Of a stretch of DNA of 64,000 nucleotides, positions 34,605-43,315 are shown piece after piece. Location: assembly GCF_004345645.1 (NCBI RefSeq), contig NZ_SLWS01000014.1, positions 1-64,000 on the forward strand, in the 5' to 3' direction. The notes beneath the pieces were generated by a model. The model did no database searches. It saw nothing but the letters and a program-made list of their open reading frames with translations, and was not told the DNA's origin. The stretch's first letter is position 1; every line of letters starts with the position of its first letter. Source of the stretch: Actinocrispum wychmicini. GTDB taxonomy: Bacteria; Actinomycetota; Actinomycetes; Mycobacteriales; Pseudonocardiaceae. The translations under genes were made by a program, and so were the position numbers.

Positions 34605-35639
34605 TCACCTCCGGAAGCGATAAGCGGTTGCGGGTGGGGGTAGTGGGTCGGGCGCGGCCAGTTGTGTCTGTGGTTGATGTGATGGACCTGTTGCCGGGGT
34701 CTGGGGGGCTGGCGTGGGGGTGGGATGGGGCCACAGGTGGGCGAGTTCGGCGAGTCGCAGTCGTCCCGTCCGTGGTGTTGATGTGCCGGCGATGGGCAGC
34801 CACCGGGCGTCGGCTGGGTTGTTCTCGCCGGTGGGGTCCGTGGTGCTGGTGGCGACGGGTACCAGTGTGGGACGGTCCAGTTGGGACAGTGTCTCGGCCA
34901 ATGCTCGGCGGGCGGCGGTCTCGCGCCGGTTGCTGGTCAGCCATATCAGGACGGGCGTGGTGATTGCTGTTGCGGTGGCGAGTGTGTGGTAGCGGTAGAG
35001 CTTGCTGGCGAGGGTGGCCAAGTCCTCGGTGCCGAAGTCGAATTCGAGGAAGAACTCGATCTGGTGGCCGTCTTCGCGCCAGCGGCCGTAGGCGTCGGGC
35101 CGGACCATGTCGCCGAACAACCGGCCGCAGTGCTGTTCAGACCACCATGTGGTCAGCTGTCCACGAGCCCCGGGGCGGCGACTGGATGCGACGAGGCTGG
35201 TGAGGAAGCCGTTCACGCCGACGGTGTGGGCCAAGCGCAGCGAGTGTGCGATGCCGATGGCGTCTTCGTGGCGGTAGCCGAGCTGCTTGGGGTCTACACC
35301 GTCCTCGTAGGCGAGGGCGACCGCTCCGGCGATGTCCAGCACGTAGTGCATGGGCGCGGTGCCGGAGCTGATGAACGGTTGGAAGCGGTCGACGACGCGC
35401 CATCTGAACAGGTCAAGCAGCCGGTGGTTGGCCGCACGCATAGTCGGGTAGCAGAGCTCGACGATCTGGGTGGTGGTGAACACCTTGTGCTCGTAGAGCA
35501 TCCGCGCCAGCCACCGGTCTCGGGCGGTGAGCCGGCTGGCGAGGTGGGCGTGGTGTTCGCCGGTCGTGGCGGCCCGTGGTGTGGGCCGTTGGGGCATGTG
35601 TCCGCGAAGTGCCCGCTGGGGCGTGGGATTCGTGATCAT
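34605..35639 (-). CDS. Replication-relaxation family protein
   Basis: A winged-helix protein of the family often found in actinobacterial plasmids and integrative elements. Core: LTARDRWLARMLYEHKVFTTTQIVELCYPTMRAANHRLLDLFRWRVVDRF, then FHYVLDIAGAVALAYEDG, and the nuclease-like strand IEFFLEFDFGTEDLATLASKL. The C-terminal 80 residues are proline/alanine/threonine-rich. ATG 35639 is chosen with AGGTG nearby and gives 344 residues; longer in-frame versions exist. No canonical MOB relaxase is seen in the window, so this is the only candidate DNA-initiation protein; that role is unproven. Confidence 0.8.
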   Translation of the reverse strand: MITNPTPQRALRGHMPQRPTPRAATTGEHHAHLASRLTARDRWLARMLYEHKVFTTTQIVELCYPTMRAANHRLLDLFRWRVVDRFQPFISSGTAPMHYVLDIAGAVALAYEDGVDPKQLGYRHEDAIGIAHSLRLAHTVGVNGFLTSLVASSRRPGARGQLTTWWSEQHCGRLFGDMVRPDAYGRWREDGHQIEFFLEFDFGTEDLATLASKLYRYHTLATATAITTPVLIWLTSNRRETAARRALAETLSQLDRPTLVPVATSTTDPTGENNPADARWLPIAGTSTPRTGRLRLAELAHLWPHPTPTPAPQTPATGPSHQPQTQLAAPDPLPPPATAYRFRR

Positions 35640-36251
35640 GGTTAGGCACCTGCCAGGGCAAATAGGTGGAATTGCATTGGATACAACATTGGGCAGATCG
35701 CTCTGACTGCTGTCTTGGCTGGTCAAGCGGGCAGGGCGGGTTGTAGCTGAGGTGGATGAATCCACAGTGGACCTGCGGCCTCGTTCTCGGGCGCATCGAT
35801 GTTGCGTCTGATACAACCGCGCGGTGGGGTTGAAGCGCCTGGTTCAGTGCGTCCTGTGTTGCGGACAACGGCGTCCACCTTGATCCCGCGCTGGCTGTGT
35901 TCGAAGCGAAGTTGTTCCCTGTCAAGTCAGCGTGTTGAGATCCTGACGCCTGGTTTGCTAGCCGGTCTGCGGCCGTGGCCTTCGGACTGGTGGCCCTCCC
36001 GTCAGCCTGAGCTGAACCGGAGAACTTGAGCCCGATCTGTCAGAGGGTGGCTAAAGGGGTGGTGTGTCCGTGGATCTCTGCTGGAGGTGGCGGGCAGTGT
36101 CGTTGTTGTGGAAGTGATGCGCCGGGTGGCAACCCAGCTCCCTCTGGTCCGGTGTCCTTGGCCGATGCCATACTGTTCTCATGCTTAGACTGCAGGGCCA
36201 GTGCATACCCACCCCCCGCGGTGAGCCGCCCCGGGGTCTCGCCGTGCACAT
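35640..36251. other. Gene-free region before the tRNA-like sequence
   Basis: No convincing gene. TTGGATACAAC (about 35678) and TCTGATACAAC (about 35808) are similar and could be binding sites for the minus-strand operon. The rest shows no strong structure. Confidence 0.35.
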
Positions 36252-36325
36252 GCCCCTGTAGCTCAGCCGGTTAGAGCAGGACGCCTATAACGTCAAGGTC
36301 GCGGGTTCAAGCCCCGCCGGGGTAC
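36252..36325 (+). tRNA. tRNA-like sequence, possibly tRNA-Ile(UAU), degenerate
   Basis: The D arm (TAGCTCAGCCGGTTAGAGC) and T arm (GCGGGTTCAAGCCCCGC, 36301-36317, perfect 5-bp stem) are good. The anticodon arm GACG-CCTATAA-CGTC gives anticodon TAT, but the base before it is C where U33 is invariant. The acceptor GCCCCTG pairs with CGGGGTA only at its inner five positions. It therefore looks like a tRNA that has lost a base, or an attachment-site copy, and may not work. Confidence 0.5.
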
Positions 36326-36514
36326 TGGGGGTTGGGTATGCCAGCCCAGGACCACACTTCCCAGAATCCACTGGGATCCCGGAAATCGTGCCGTGCGTTG
36401 GTTGGCTGACTGCTCGCCAGTCTGTGCATCTTGGTGCACGGAGGCTGCCACCGAAAGCACCCGCACTGTCTGAATGGCCGAGCCACAAGACTGCTCCATC
36501 AGTATCATCGGTAA

Positions 36515-36796
36515 GTGCCCGACATTCACCTTCCCGAAGCCCTCATTGAGCTGCAGCGCCGCGTGTTTGCGGCCCGCCTGGCATTGGCAGAGCATGTTCG
36601 GGCGAACGGCCCGGTGCGGGACTGGAGTCAGGAGACGCTGGCCGAAGGTGCGCTTCTGCAACAGGAACTTGAGAGGCTGGAAGGCGAGTTGCGGCAGGCC
36701 ACCGAGGAGTCTGGCCTGATTCGTGAACACGGTGGCCGCACCACGCGCCTTGCACTCATAGCGGCGGCATCCCAGAGCCCGCGCGATCCTTGTTAG
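36515..36796 (+). CDS. Small coiled-coil protein, 93 aa
   Basis: GTG 36515. The protein begins MPDIHLPEALIELQRRVFAA and is almost entirely helical (WSQETLAEGALLQQELERLEGELRQATEESG). No ribosome site is strong. Such short helical genes often accompany integrative elements; unknown function. Confidence 0.45.
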   Translation: MPDIHLPEALIELQRRVFAARLALAEHVRANGPVRDWSQETLAEGALLQQELERLEGELRQATEESGLIREHGGRTTRLALIAAASQSPRDPC

Positions 36797-37159
36797 CTTC
36801 GACAAGGGGGCGCCATTGACGGTCGCGTCCTGTCGGCCGGCTGGCTCGGGCCACTCGCCAATCGTGTCTACGTCGTCTTGGGCAAGTTCGCCCTGTTGGG
36901 GTTACTTGTGCGGCGTGTTCTGGATCGCAATGGTGGATGCTCCGCGGGACGCTGATCTGATCGCCGTCCGACGGTTGCTGGACAAAGGGCGAACGCGACG
37001 GCTGGTGGGGCCATCGTGAACTCCGTGTCACCGATGCGTGGAATGCGGCCATATCGCCATAGACCCGACGCGCCGATCGCCCGTCCACGACCGCCGAGCG
37101 AGTATCGGCTGGGCTTGCCAGAGTCGTCAGTGACACTGGCGCCCTGGCAGAATGGCGTC
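36797..37159. other. No clear gene
   Basis: About 360 bases without a credible coding region on either strand, apart from an upstream extension of the 37160 frame that has no start signal. Confidence 0.35.
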
Positions 37160-37633
37160 ATGAGCGGGTTCCCCTTCTTCTGTGACAGCAACTTCCGACC
37201 CTTTCGGTACGTCCTCGGTCACAAGCAGCTCTGGTTGCGCAGTGACGACTGCCAGCTGGAGATTCTGTTCACCGCGGTGGAGCGGATGGAACTCGACTCT
37301 CGTTTCACCGGCGGCCTTACTATTGCGTCGGTTTCGAGTCACGGTGACCTCGACGACAACGCGGCCAGACCGTTGCTACTGCTGACGCTGACCGGTAGCA
37401 CGTTCGGCTCCGGGTTCGTGGCCTGTAGTCAAGCGAAGGTTTCGCGGATCAGACAAGACGGAGTCGAGTCGATCACGAGGGAGAGGATCTTCTGGGAGGG
37501 CGCCGTCTATTCCGAGCATGCTGTGGGCGGTCAAGCTGCCGAACCTGGTGAGGTGGCGTTCGGCCTGCCGGTGCTACGCAGATACGCCCGCGAGAAGCGG
37601 ACCACGCCGCGGTTCCCACCACCACAGGACTGA
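37160..37633 (+). CDS. Unknown protein, 157 aa
   Basis: ATG 37160 is preferred to ATG 37016 because homology-like character begins at GFPFFCDSNFRPFRYVLGHKQLWLRSDDCQ. The next part is strand-rich (MELDSRFTGGLTIASVSSHG, RPLLLLTLTGSTFGSGFVACSQ). No family recognised. The + orientation is opposite to the transfer operon that surrounds it. Confidence 0.55.
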   Translation: MSGFPFFCDSNFRPFRYVLGHKQLWLRSDDCQLEILFTAVERMELDSRFTGGLTIASVSSHGDLDDNAARPLLLLTLTGSTFGSGFVACSQAKVSRIRQDGVESITRERIFWEGAVYSEHAVGGQAAEPGEVAFGLPVLRRYAREKRTTPRFPPPQD

Positions 37634-37717
37634 CGGACCAGTTGGGGTACGGACGGGGCATCATGGACTCCGCACGTACCGGCCGAGTACACCAGACTTG
37701 ACGCCGTCGAATACCGC

Positions 37718-37746
37718 CGGTCTCGAATACTGTCGCTTCACCAGTC
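37718..37746 (+). repeat. tRNA-3'-end-like repeat, left copy
   Basis: CGGTCTCGAATACTGTCGCT continuing into TCACCAGTC. It matches the copy at 38743-38770 at about 25 of 28 positions. The pattern resembles a tRNA T arm followed by an acceptor end and CCA. Together they flank the gene at 37837. Confidence 0.5.
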
Positions 37747-37836
37747 AATAGGCGGAATCTAATTGGATCTACTGTTGGGAAGAGATTGCACTAATTTCAG
37801 TGGCGTTGGGATAAAGCTGAGGCCATACTGTTCTGC

Positions 37837-38475
37837 GTGGGAGAACAGCAGCCGGTGCCGCCGGCATGGGATGACCTGCGTGACGACACGCCACGCGACG
37901 ACTGGAACCTCCAGGTGCCTCAGTTCGGTGAGCAGGTCCGTGAGTGGTCGGACATCCTCGATGGCGTCTACTGGCGATCTAGTGAGGACGGGCGCGGCGA
38001 TCCCGGTGGCTATGACACGTCCGACATGCAACGGCTCCGCGGTCTCATCATGGTCCAAGCGGCTGAAACCGAAGCCGTGCTGGGCCGTATCCTGTGCAAG
38101 CTGGATACACAGGCAAGTCCTGGGAAAATGATGGCCGGTGTGTTGCTGAAGAAGATCTGGGAAAAGCTTTCGGACCCTAACAAAATCACTTGGCAATCAC
38201 ATGTATGCCAGATACGCAAAGCCCAGAAGAGGCGCAATCATGTCGTCCACAACCGAGTGGACACTGGCTACGGCTGGGTGGAGTACGCCACCGGCGATGG
38301 CGGTGAATGGATTCCGTTCATCACCACCATGGGCGACGAATTGTGTGACGGGCGGGAGTTGAGTCACGACCTGGCGCTTCAGCAGTCATCCACGGTGCTT
38401 GCAATTGAGATACTCCATGGGTTGTCGTGTTCTAACCACGATCGAGCTGATCGCTGTCCTGACTGGTGGGAGTAG
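37837..38475 (+). CDS. HEPN-motif protein (candidate toxin or RNase)
   Basis: A 212-residue helical protein. Residues 126-142 read IRKAQKRRNHVVHNRVD: R133-N134-x3-H138 is the R-x4-H signature of HEPN ribonucleases, with the polar residue directly after the arginine. Preceding helices (DMQRLRGLIMVQAAETEAVLGRIL, VLLKKIWEKL) fit the four-helix HEPN bundle. No antitoxin partner is recognised beside it; the 37160 gene upstream is a candidate only by position. The gene is flanked by direct repeats, a sign of separate mobility. GTG 37837 has a weak ribosome site. Confidence 0.6.
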   Translation: MGEQQPVPPAWDDLRDDTPRDDWNLQVPQFGEQVREWSDILDGVYWRSSEDGRGDPGGYDTSDMQRLRGLIMVQAAETEAVLGRILCKLDTQASPGKMMAGVLLKKIWEKLSDPNKITWQSHVCQIRKAQKRRNHVVHNRVDTGYGWVEYATGDGGEWIPFITTMGDELCDGRELSHDLALQQSSTVLAIEILHGLSCSNHDRADRCPDWWE

Positions 38476-38842
38476 CGGATATCGACAGGCCGTGAGTGAG
38501 ACGATCGCCCAGTTCGGCGCGGGTCGGTGCTGCGAGGCCGCAGCACCGACCCGGTTGCTCGGTTCACCAGCCGCAATCCAGTTGTGGGCGTCGGTGAAGG
38601 TCGCGAGGACGAGCCACCACTGGCGGGATGGCCGCGCGGTGTCGGCATGCTTGTTGAAGGAGTCGATGATCCCGCCGAGCTGTCATGGTCGGGCGTGGCG
38701 CGGCGATCGGGCCAAGCGCAGGCGGGGCCAGAGAATAGTCCACGGTTCGAATACCGTCCCTTCACCAGTCTGGGGGTCGGTGAGGATGCGCAGGCGGCAC
38801 TGTCGGGTCCCGCATGCGTTGCGGAGGAAGGGGTTTGATGGA
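38476..38842. other. No clear gene
   Basis: About 370 bases between the HEPN gene and the convergent coupling-protein gene. It contains the right tRNA-3'-end-like repeat. No coding region is convincing. Confidence 0.35.
38743..38770 (+). repeat. tRNA-3'-end-like repeat, right copy
   Basis: CGGTTCGAATACCGTCCCTT continuing into CACCAGTC. Four base pairs can form around a TTCGAATA loop, and the sequence ends ...TTCACCA, as a tRNA 3' end would. It is a direct repeat of 37718-37746, about 1.0 kb apart. Confidence 0.5.
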
Positions 38843-41311
38843 CTAGGCGGAGCGGCGAGGGTCCGCGGGTGGCTGTTCGGGCTGGCTCGTGGTGGTGGTC
38901 GCGGGTGGGCGGGTGTTGACTCTGGCTGCTTTGCGGATGGCCTTGGCGCGGCCGGGAATCGCGGGCGGGAGCTTCTCGGTCACCGCGGTGAACGCTGGTG
39001 CTTCCTCGCCGCCCACGACGAGTCGGGCGGCGACGTGGTAGACGCCGAGGTGGGACAGGTCATGGTCGGACAGCCGCGGCATGGTGTGTCGGGCGAGCCG
39101 CTTCGCGTCCTCGGGGGAGGCGTTGAAGAAGATCTTCGACCGGGCGTTGGTGCTGATACCTTCGTCCAATTCTTTCGGCAGCTGCCCGAGGTACTGGTGC
39201 GCCAACGCCATCGAGAGCCGATAGCCACGGGCCTCGGCGAGCATGTCTTCCAAGGGGTAGGCGAGGTTCAGGAAGTTGTGGCACTCGTCCACGTACAGGG
39301 CGCAGTCGCGGCGGTGGCGCTGCGGCATGCGGGCTCTGCGGGTTGCGGCTTGCCAGGTGCGAGCGACCACGATCGAGCCGACCAGCCGCGCGGTCTCTAT
39401 GCCCAGCGCGTCCCGGGCGATGCGCACCAAACAGATGCCGCCGGTGTTCAGCACGTCGTCGATGTCCACTGTGGATTCTCCGCCAGCGATGGCCGCGCGG
39501 ACGAAGGGCCGTAGCAGGAAGCCGCGGAGCTTGTTCATCAGCGGCGCGATGACCTGAGCGCGGCTGGCGTCGGACAGGTCGTCGTACCAGGACCAGAAGC
39601 CTTTGAGGACGTCATCGTGGATCTGGTCGCAGGCCCGTTGCCGAAACGCCGGCACGGTCAACAGTTTGGGCAGATCGATCAGGGTCGGTGTGTCGGGCAT
39701 CGCGGTCAGGGTGAGCAGGCCGGCGCGCAGGATGTCGTCGGTGCGTGGCCCCCAGGAGGAGGCGTAGATCCGCGAGAAGATCGATACGAGGTTGTCGACC
39801 GCGCGGGCCTTGTCGACGCCGTCCAGCGGGTTGAGCACGGGCGGGCGTGTGCGGGAGTCGGCGTCGAACAGCACGACTTTGGGCCCGACGTGCTCGGGCA
39901 GGCGCATGAGGATGTCGGAGACGAGGTCGCCTTTCGGGTCGATGACGACGACACCGCGGCCGGCTTGGGCGTCGGTGAGGATCATCCGGGCCATGAGTTC
40001 GGACTTGCCGGAGCCGGTGGCGCCGAGGACGTGGAGGTGGTGGCGGGCGTCGGCGACCCGGAGGCCGACCGGGCGGGCATGGCCGGAGTCCGAGAGCCCG
40101 AGGGGCTTGATCAGTTCGCCGGTGGTGGCGATGCCGGGCGGGGGCGGTACGGCTTTCGCGCCGGCCCGTTGCAGGCCGGGCGTGGCCTCGTCGATCGGCA
40201 GGTGCGCGATCGCGGCCAACTCGGGGATGGAGAGCAGATCGCCCTTGCCGAGTTGGCGGTCGGCCAGCATGGTGACCGGGTTGCGGAGCCGGACGCGTCG
40301 GTAGTGGTTGTGTTCGGAGTAGGCGGCGAACGCCGAGGCGATCGCGTGCCCGCGGCCCCGTAGCACCTCCCGCACTGCGTGGACCTCGCCCGAGGTGGTG
40401 TGCTGGGGCACGGTGGTGGCGACGGCGTAGCGGATCCGGGTCTCGAACTGGTTGGCGCGCAGCTTGTCCACCACGGCGCGGTCCTGCGCGGCGAACTCCA
40501 GGCTGGTCTGCCGATCCAGCCCGGGTGTCCGTGTGTGGGTGGACGGCGTGGGGGTCGTGCTGGGCGTGATCATGTCGAGCAGCCGGCCGGCCAGGTGGAC
40601 CGAGCCGCCGGTGTGCACGCGGCGGGCGGCGCGGCGTGCTGTGGTCACCCGGTGGCCGGCGACCGGGCGGGCGAGGATCTGCACGCAGGCCCGCTCGTGC
40701 GGGCCAAGCCCGACCGGAGCGCCGAGCAGTGCCCGGATCGGGTCGGCCGGGTGCTCGGTGCGGATCGGCAGCGCCTCCGAGCGGGCCAGCCGCAGCTCAC
40801 CGCCGACGGCCTCGATCCGCCGGCCCGTGGGCGCGGCGGTCGGGATCGGGGGCCGGGCGGGGGTGGTGCGGGTGTGTGCGCCGGGCCAGGCGGCTTCGAT
40901 GGCGCGCTCGACCATGCCCGGCGGCACCAGGCCGGGCACCCACAGCCGGATCTGCACAGCATCACGGTCGAAGACGAACTCGAAGGCAAGATGGGGTTGT
41001 CCGCTGAAGCGACGCAACCAGCCGGGCCGCAACAGGCCGACCAGGTTGGACCATACGGTGATCCCGCCGGTCGGGTCCGCCGTGGGCGGCGCCAGCACGG
41101 TGATCAGCCGGGCGTCGGCGACCAGCCGGGCGTGGTAGCGGCGGCGCCATCGGCGGCGGGCGATCACCGCGGCGGTCACGGCGACCGTGAGCACCGGCCC
41201 GGCGATCGGACCCCAGGCCAGGGCGAGATCCCGCAGCTCGCCGAGCAGGTGTCGCACCGCGCCGAGCGGATCGCGCAAGTACTCACCCAGCGGTGAGGCG
41301 AGCACGGTCAC
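38843..41311 (-). CDS. VirD4-type coupling protein / conjugative ATPase
   Basis: Delivers the DNA substrate to the secretion channel. From GTG 41311 (822 residues; TTG 41377 is an alternative) an N-terminal membrane helix (about residues 35-55) is followed by a divergent region. Walker A HVLGATGSGKSELMARM comes next (about 430-440), then GRGVVVIDPKGDLVSDIL, a Walker B CALYVDECHNFL, ALAHQYLGQLP (sensor glutamine) and FNASPEDAKRLARHTMP. Length and order match actinobacterial type IV coupling proteins. A shared stop/start (GTGA) with a tiny upstream frame supports the GTG. It lies downstream of the GP88-like gene in the transfer operon. Confidence 0.92.
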   Translation of the reverse strand: MTVLASPLGEYLRDPLGAVRHLLGELRDLALAWGPIAGPVLTVAVTAAVIARRRWRRRYHARLVADARLITVLAPPTADPTGGITVWSNLVGLLRPGWLRRFSGQPHLAFEFVFDRDAVQIRLWVPGLVPPGMVERAIEAAWPGAHTRTTPARPPIPTAAPTGRRIEAVGGELRLARSEALPIRTEHPADPIRALLGAPVGLGPHERACVQILARPVAGHRVTTARRAARRVHTGGSVHLAGRLLDMITPSTTPTPSTHTRTPGLDRQTSLEFAAQDRAVVDKLRANQFETRIRYAVATTVPQHTTSGEVHAVREVLRGRGHAIASAFAAYSEHNHYRRVRLRNPVTMLADRQLGKGDLLSIPELAAIAHLPIDEATPGLQRAGAKAVPPPPGIATTGELIKPLGLSDSGHARPVGLRVADARHHLHVLGATGSGKSELMARMILTDAQAGRGVVVIDPKGDLVSDILMRLPEHVGPKVVLFDADSRTRPPVLNPLDGVDKARAVDNLVSIFSRIYASSWGPRTDDILRAGLLTLTAMPDTPTLIDLPKLLTVPAFRQRACDQIHDDVLKGFWSWYDDLSDASRAQVIAPLMNKLRGFLLRPFVRAAIAGGESTVDIDDVLNTGGICLVRIARDALGIETARLVGSIVVARTWQAATRRARMPQRHRRDCALYVDECHNFLNLAYPLEDMLAEARGYRLSMALAHQYLGQLPKELDEGISTNARSKIFFNASPEDAKRLARHTMPRLSDHDLSHLGVYHVAARLVVGGEEAPAFTAVTEKLPPAIPGRAKAIRKAARVNTRPPATTTTSQPEQPPADPRRSA

Positions 41312-41404
41312 CGGACCGCTGGCGCAGGCTGGTGTGCTGGCCAGAACATGGAGGAATCTCCCTCGGCAAGGCGGCAACGGGCTCGGGACACAGTCGGGCC
41401 TGGG

Positions 41405-42007
41405 TCAGGCGGCGCGTGGTTGATCGGCCGGCATCGGGGCGGGGGCGACCGCGCCAGGCTGTTCCGGCTGTGACTGAGACTGCGGACGCGGGGCGGGCAG
41501 CAGGCGCAGGTGCCGTCGGCTGCGGCGGGCGGCGCGTTCGGCGTCGACCTCGGCCTGCCATTCGGAGAACCGTCGGCCAGCCAGTCGTTTGAGGTACACG
41601 GGGATGCGGTTGGCCGGGATGCCGACCAGGCGCGGGCCGAGCACCGCGAGCAGGTCGTTGGCCTCCTGGGAGGCCCACCCGGCCGAGGCGATACTGCGCT
41701 CGTCGGGAAACACGTCAGCGACGCGATCCTTCTCGGGGTCGAGCGCGGAGTCTTGGGTGCCGCCGTAGGAGTAGACCCAGAGGAAATTCGGGGGCGGGTC
41801 GGGTTCCAGGAGACGGCGAAACCGGTCGACCTCCTTGGTGTACGCGTAGTAGTTCGTGTCCGGTCGGGCACGAAAAATACGACGCCACGCGGCGACATAG
41901 GCGTCGGAAAAGAAATCTCCGCTGTCATGGATTCTGAGCCACGCGCCGGAGAATTTCGCCGCACCCAATTCGGTAATCATTGCTGTTTCCCACCCGGGCG
42001 GATCATC
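41405..42007 (-). pseudogene. GP88-like gene, 3' part, cut by the Tn554-type element
   Basis: C-terminal half of the gene whose start lies at 46889. In the restored frame the joint reads LMFVLD then DPPGWETAMITELGAAKF. This part has the family core GAWLRIHDSGDFFSDAYVAAWRRIF, then NYYAYTKEVDRFR, a FLWVYSYGG strand, GWASQEANDLLAVLGPRLVGIPAN and VYLKRLAGRR. GP88-type proteins are phage and integrative-element proteins of uncertain biochemical role. The 4.6-kb insertion removes any full-length product. The frame ends 94 nt before the VirD4 start, so the intact gene belonged to the transfer operon. Confidence 0.8.
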
Positions 42008-42136
42008 CAATTTTCCGGCCTGGGTTGACCGTGTTCGGGATGTACGCCTGCGGTTGTGGCCTGCGGCGTCACGTGCATCATTACCGGCCTGCATCGTGGT
42101 GTTCGCCATGTTGCGATCGGTCGGTACGGAGGACAT

Positions 42137-43315
42137 GTGGCACGCGGGTTGTTGCTGGGCCAGCTCAGGGTTCAGACGGTGAAGCATCGAGATGGGCGTC
42201 GTTCGTACACGATCCTGCAACCGTGCGGGTCGGTGCATGCGGCGGCGGATAGATACCTCGCCACCTACGCGGGGAGCGGTTCTGACCGGCCGTACGCGTA
42301 TCTGCTCGTGGATCACCTGCGGTGGTTGGAGAGCGAGAAGCTGACGCCGGAGTCCGTGGAGTTCTCGGACCTGGAACGCTACATGGGCGCGGTTGGCGCG
42401 AAAGTGGCGATGCCCCTGGGAAACCCGTGGCGGACGGGGCAGCGCCCATACGGGAACAGTGCTTTGAGTTCTGCCGCATCTTGTCTGAAGGGGTTCTACC
42501 TCCATCAGGCCGCGGCGGGGGCCAACTCTGGGCTGGCCGAGATGTTGAACCGTCGGAGGATGCCCACCCAAGCCGACCGTGACCGTGCCCTGCTGGGGCA
42601 CCTGTCTCGCGATCTTCCCGCGAATCCGTTGGCGCCGAAAAGGATCCGACGTCGTCACCCGAAGATGCTGCCGGACAATGCCCGCGCGACGTTGGGGCCA
42701 GCAATGAACTCCGCCCGGGACCGCTTGGTCGTGGACTGGTTGTCGGACGGCGGTTTGCGCATCGGCGAACTGTGTGGTCTCCATCTGGCGGACTTGCACC
42801 TGCGGGAGAACGCGGGATGCGCGGAGTGCCGTGCCCCGCACCTGCATGTGTGTCACCGGGATGGGCTGGCGAATCAGGCGAGGGCGAAGACGAAGCACGA
42901 GTGGACGTTGCAGGACGGGGTGATCCGGGGCGGGCTGATCAAACGTGTCAGCCCCGCGATGATCCATTCGTACTTCGCCTACATGATGACGGAATACCCG
43001 CGTGACGCGGCGCATGGGATGTTGCTCGTCCAGTTGCATGGCGCCGACCGAGGGTTGCCGTGGGCTCCGGAGGGCGCGCGCAAGATGATTCGGCGGGCTG
43101 GTGTCCGCGCTGGTTTGGGTGTGATTCGTCCGCATGCTTTTCGCCATTCGTTCGCGACGGCTGTTCTGGACGCGTCCGACGGGAATCTGGTGATCACCCG
43201 GGACGCGGGAGGCTGGGCGTCGACCGAGGTCGTCGACGAGATCTACGCACACGTTGACATTCACGATCCCGCCTTCGATCTGGCTCTGCGTAAGGCATGG
43301 GGTGAGCACGCGTGA
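42137..43315 (+). CDS. tnpA: TnpA-type tyrosine recombinase
   Basis: 392 residues from GTG 42137 (GGAGG 4 nt before; frame extends to 42056). Catalytic-domain marks: DGGLRIGELCGLHLADL (first arginine), HAFRHSFATAV (H-x-x-R box) and GWASTEVVDEIYAH (tyrosine). An SAM-like DNA-binding domain lies at residues 70-180. In Tn554 the TnpA, TnpB and TnpC proteins act together for site-specific insertion. Stop overlaps the start of tnpB (GTGA). Confidence 0.88.
   Translation: MARGLLLGQLRVQTVKHRDGRRSYTILQPCGSVHAAADRYLATYAGSGSDRPYAYLLVDHLRWLESEKLTPESVEFSDLERYMGAVGAKVAMPLGNPWRTGQRPYGNSALSSAASCLKGFYLHQAAAGANSGLAEMLNRRRMPTQADRDRALLGHLSRDLPANPLAPKRIRRRHPKMLPDNARATLGPAMNSARDRLVVDWLSDGGLRIGELCGLHLADLHLRENAGCAECRAPHLHVCHRDGLANQARAKTKHEWTLQDGVIRGGLIKRVSPAMIHSYFAYMMTEYPRDAAHGMLLVQLHGADRGLPWAPEGARKMIRRAGVRAGLGVIRPHAFRHSFATAVLDASDGNLVITRDAGGWASTEVVDEIYAHVDIHDPAFDLALRKAWGEHA

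Noticed and set aside
41405..43309. A single 634-codon minus-strand protein
   Set aside because: Only its C-terminal part is real (the GP88-like fragment). The rest is the antisense of tnpA inside the inserted element.
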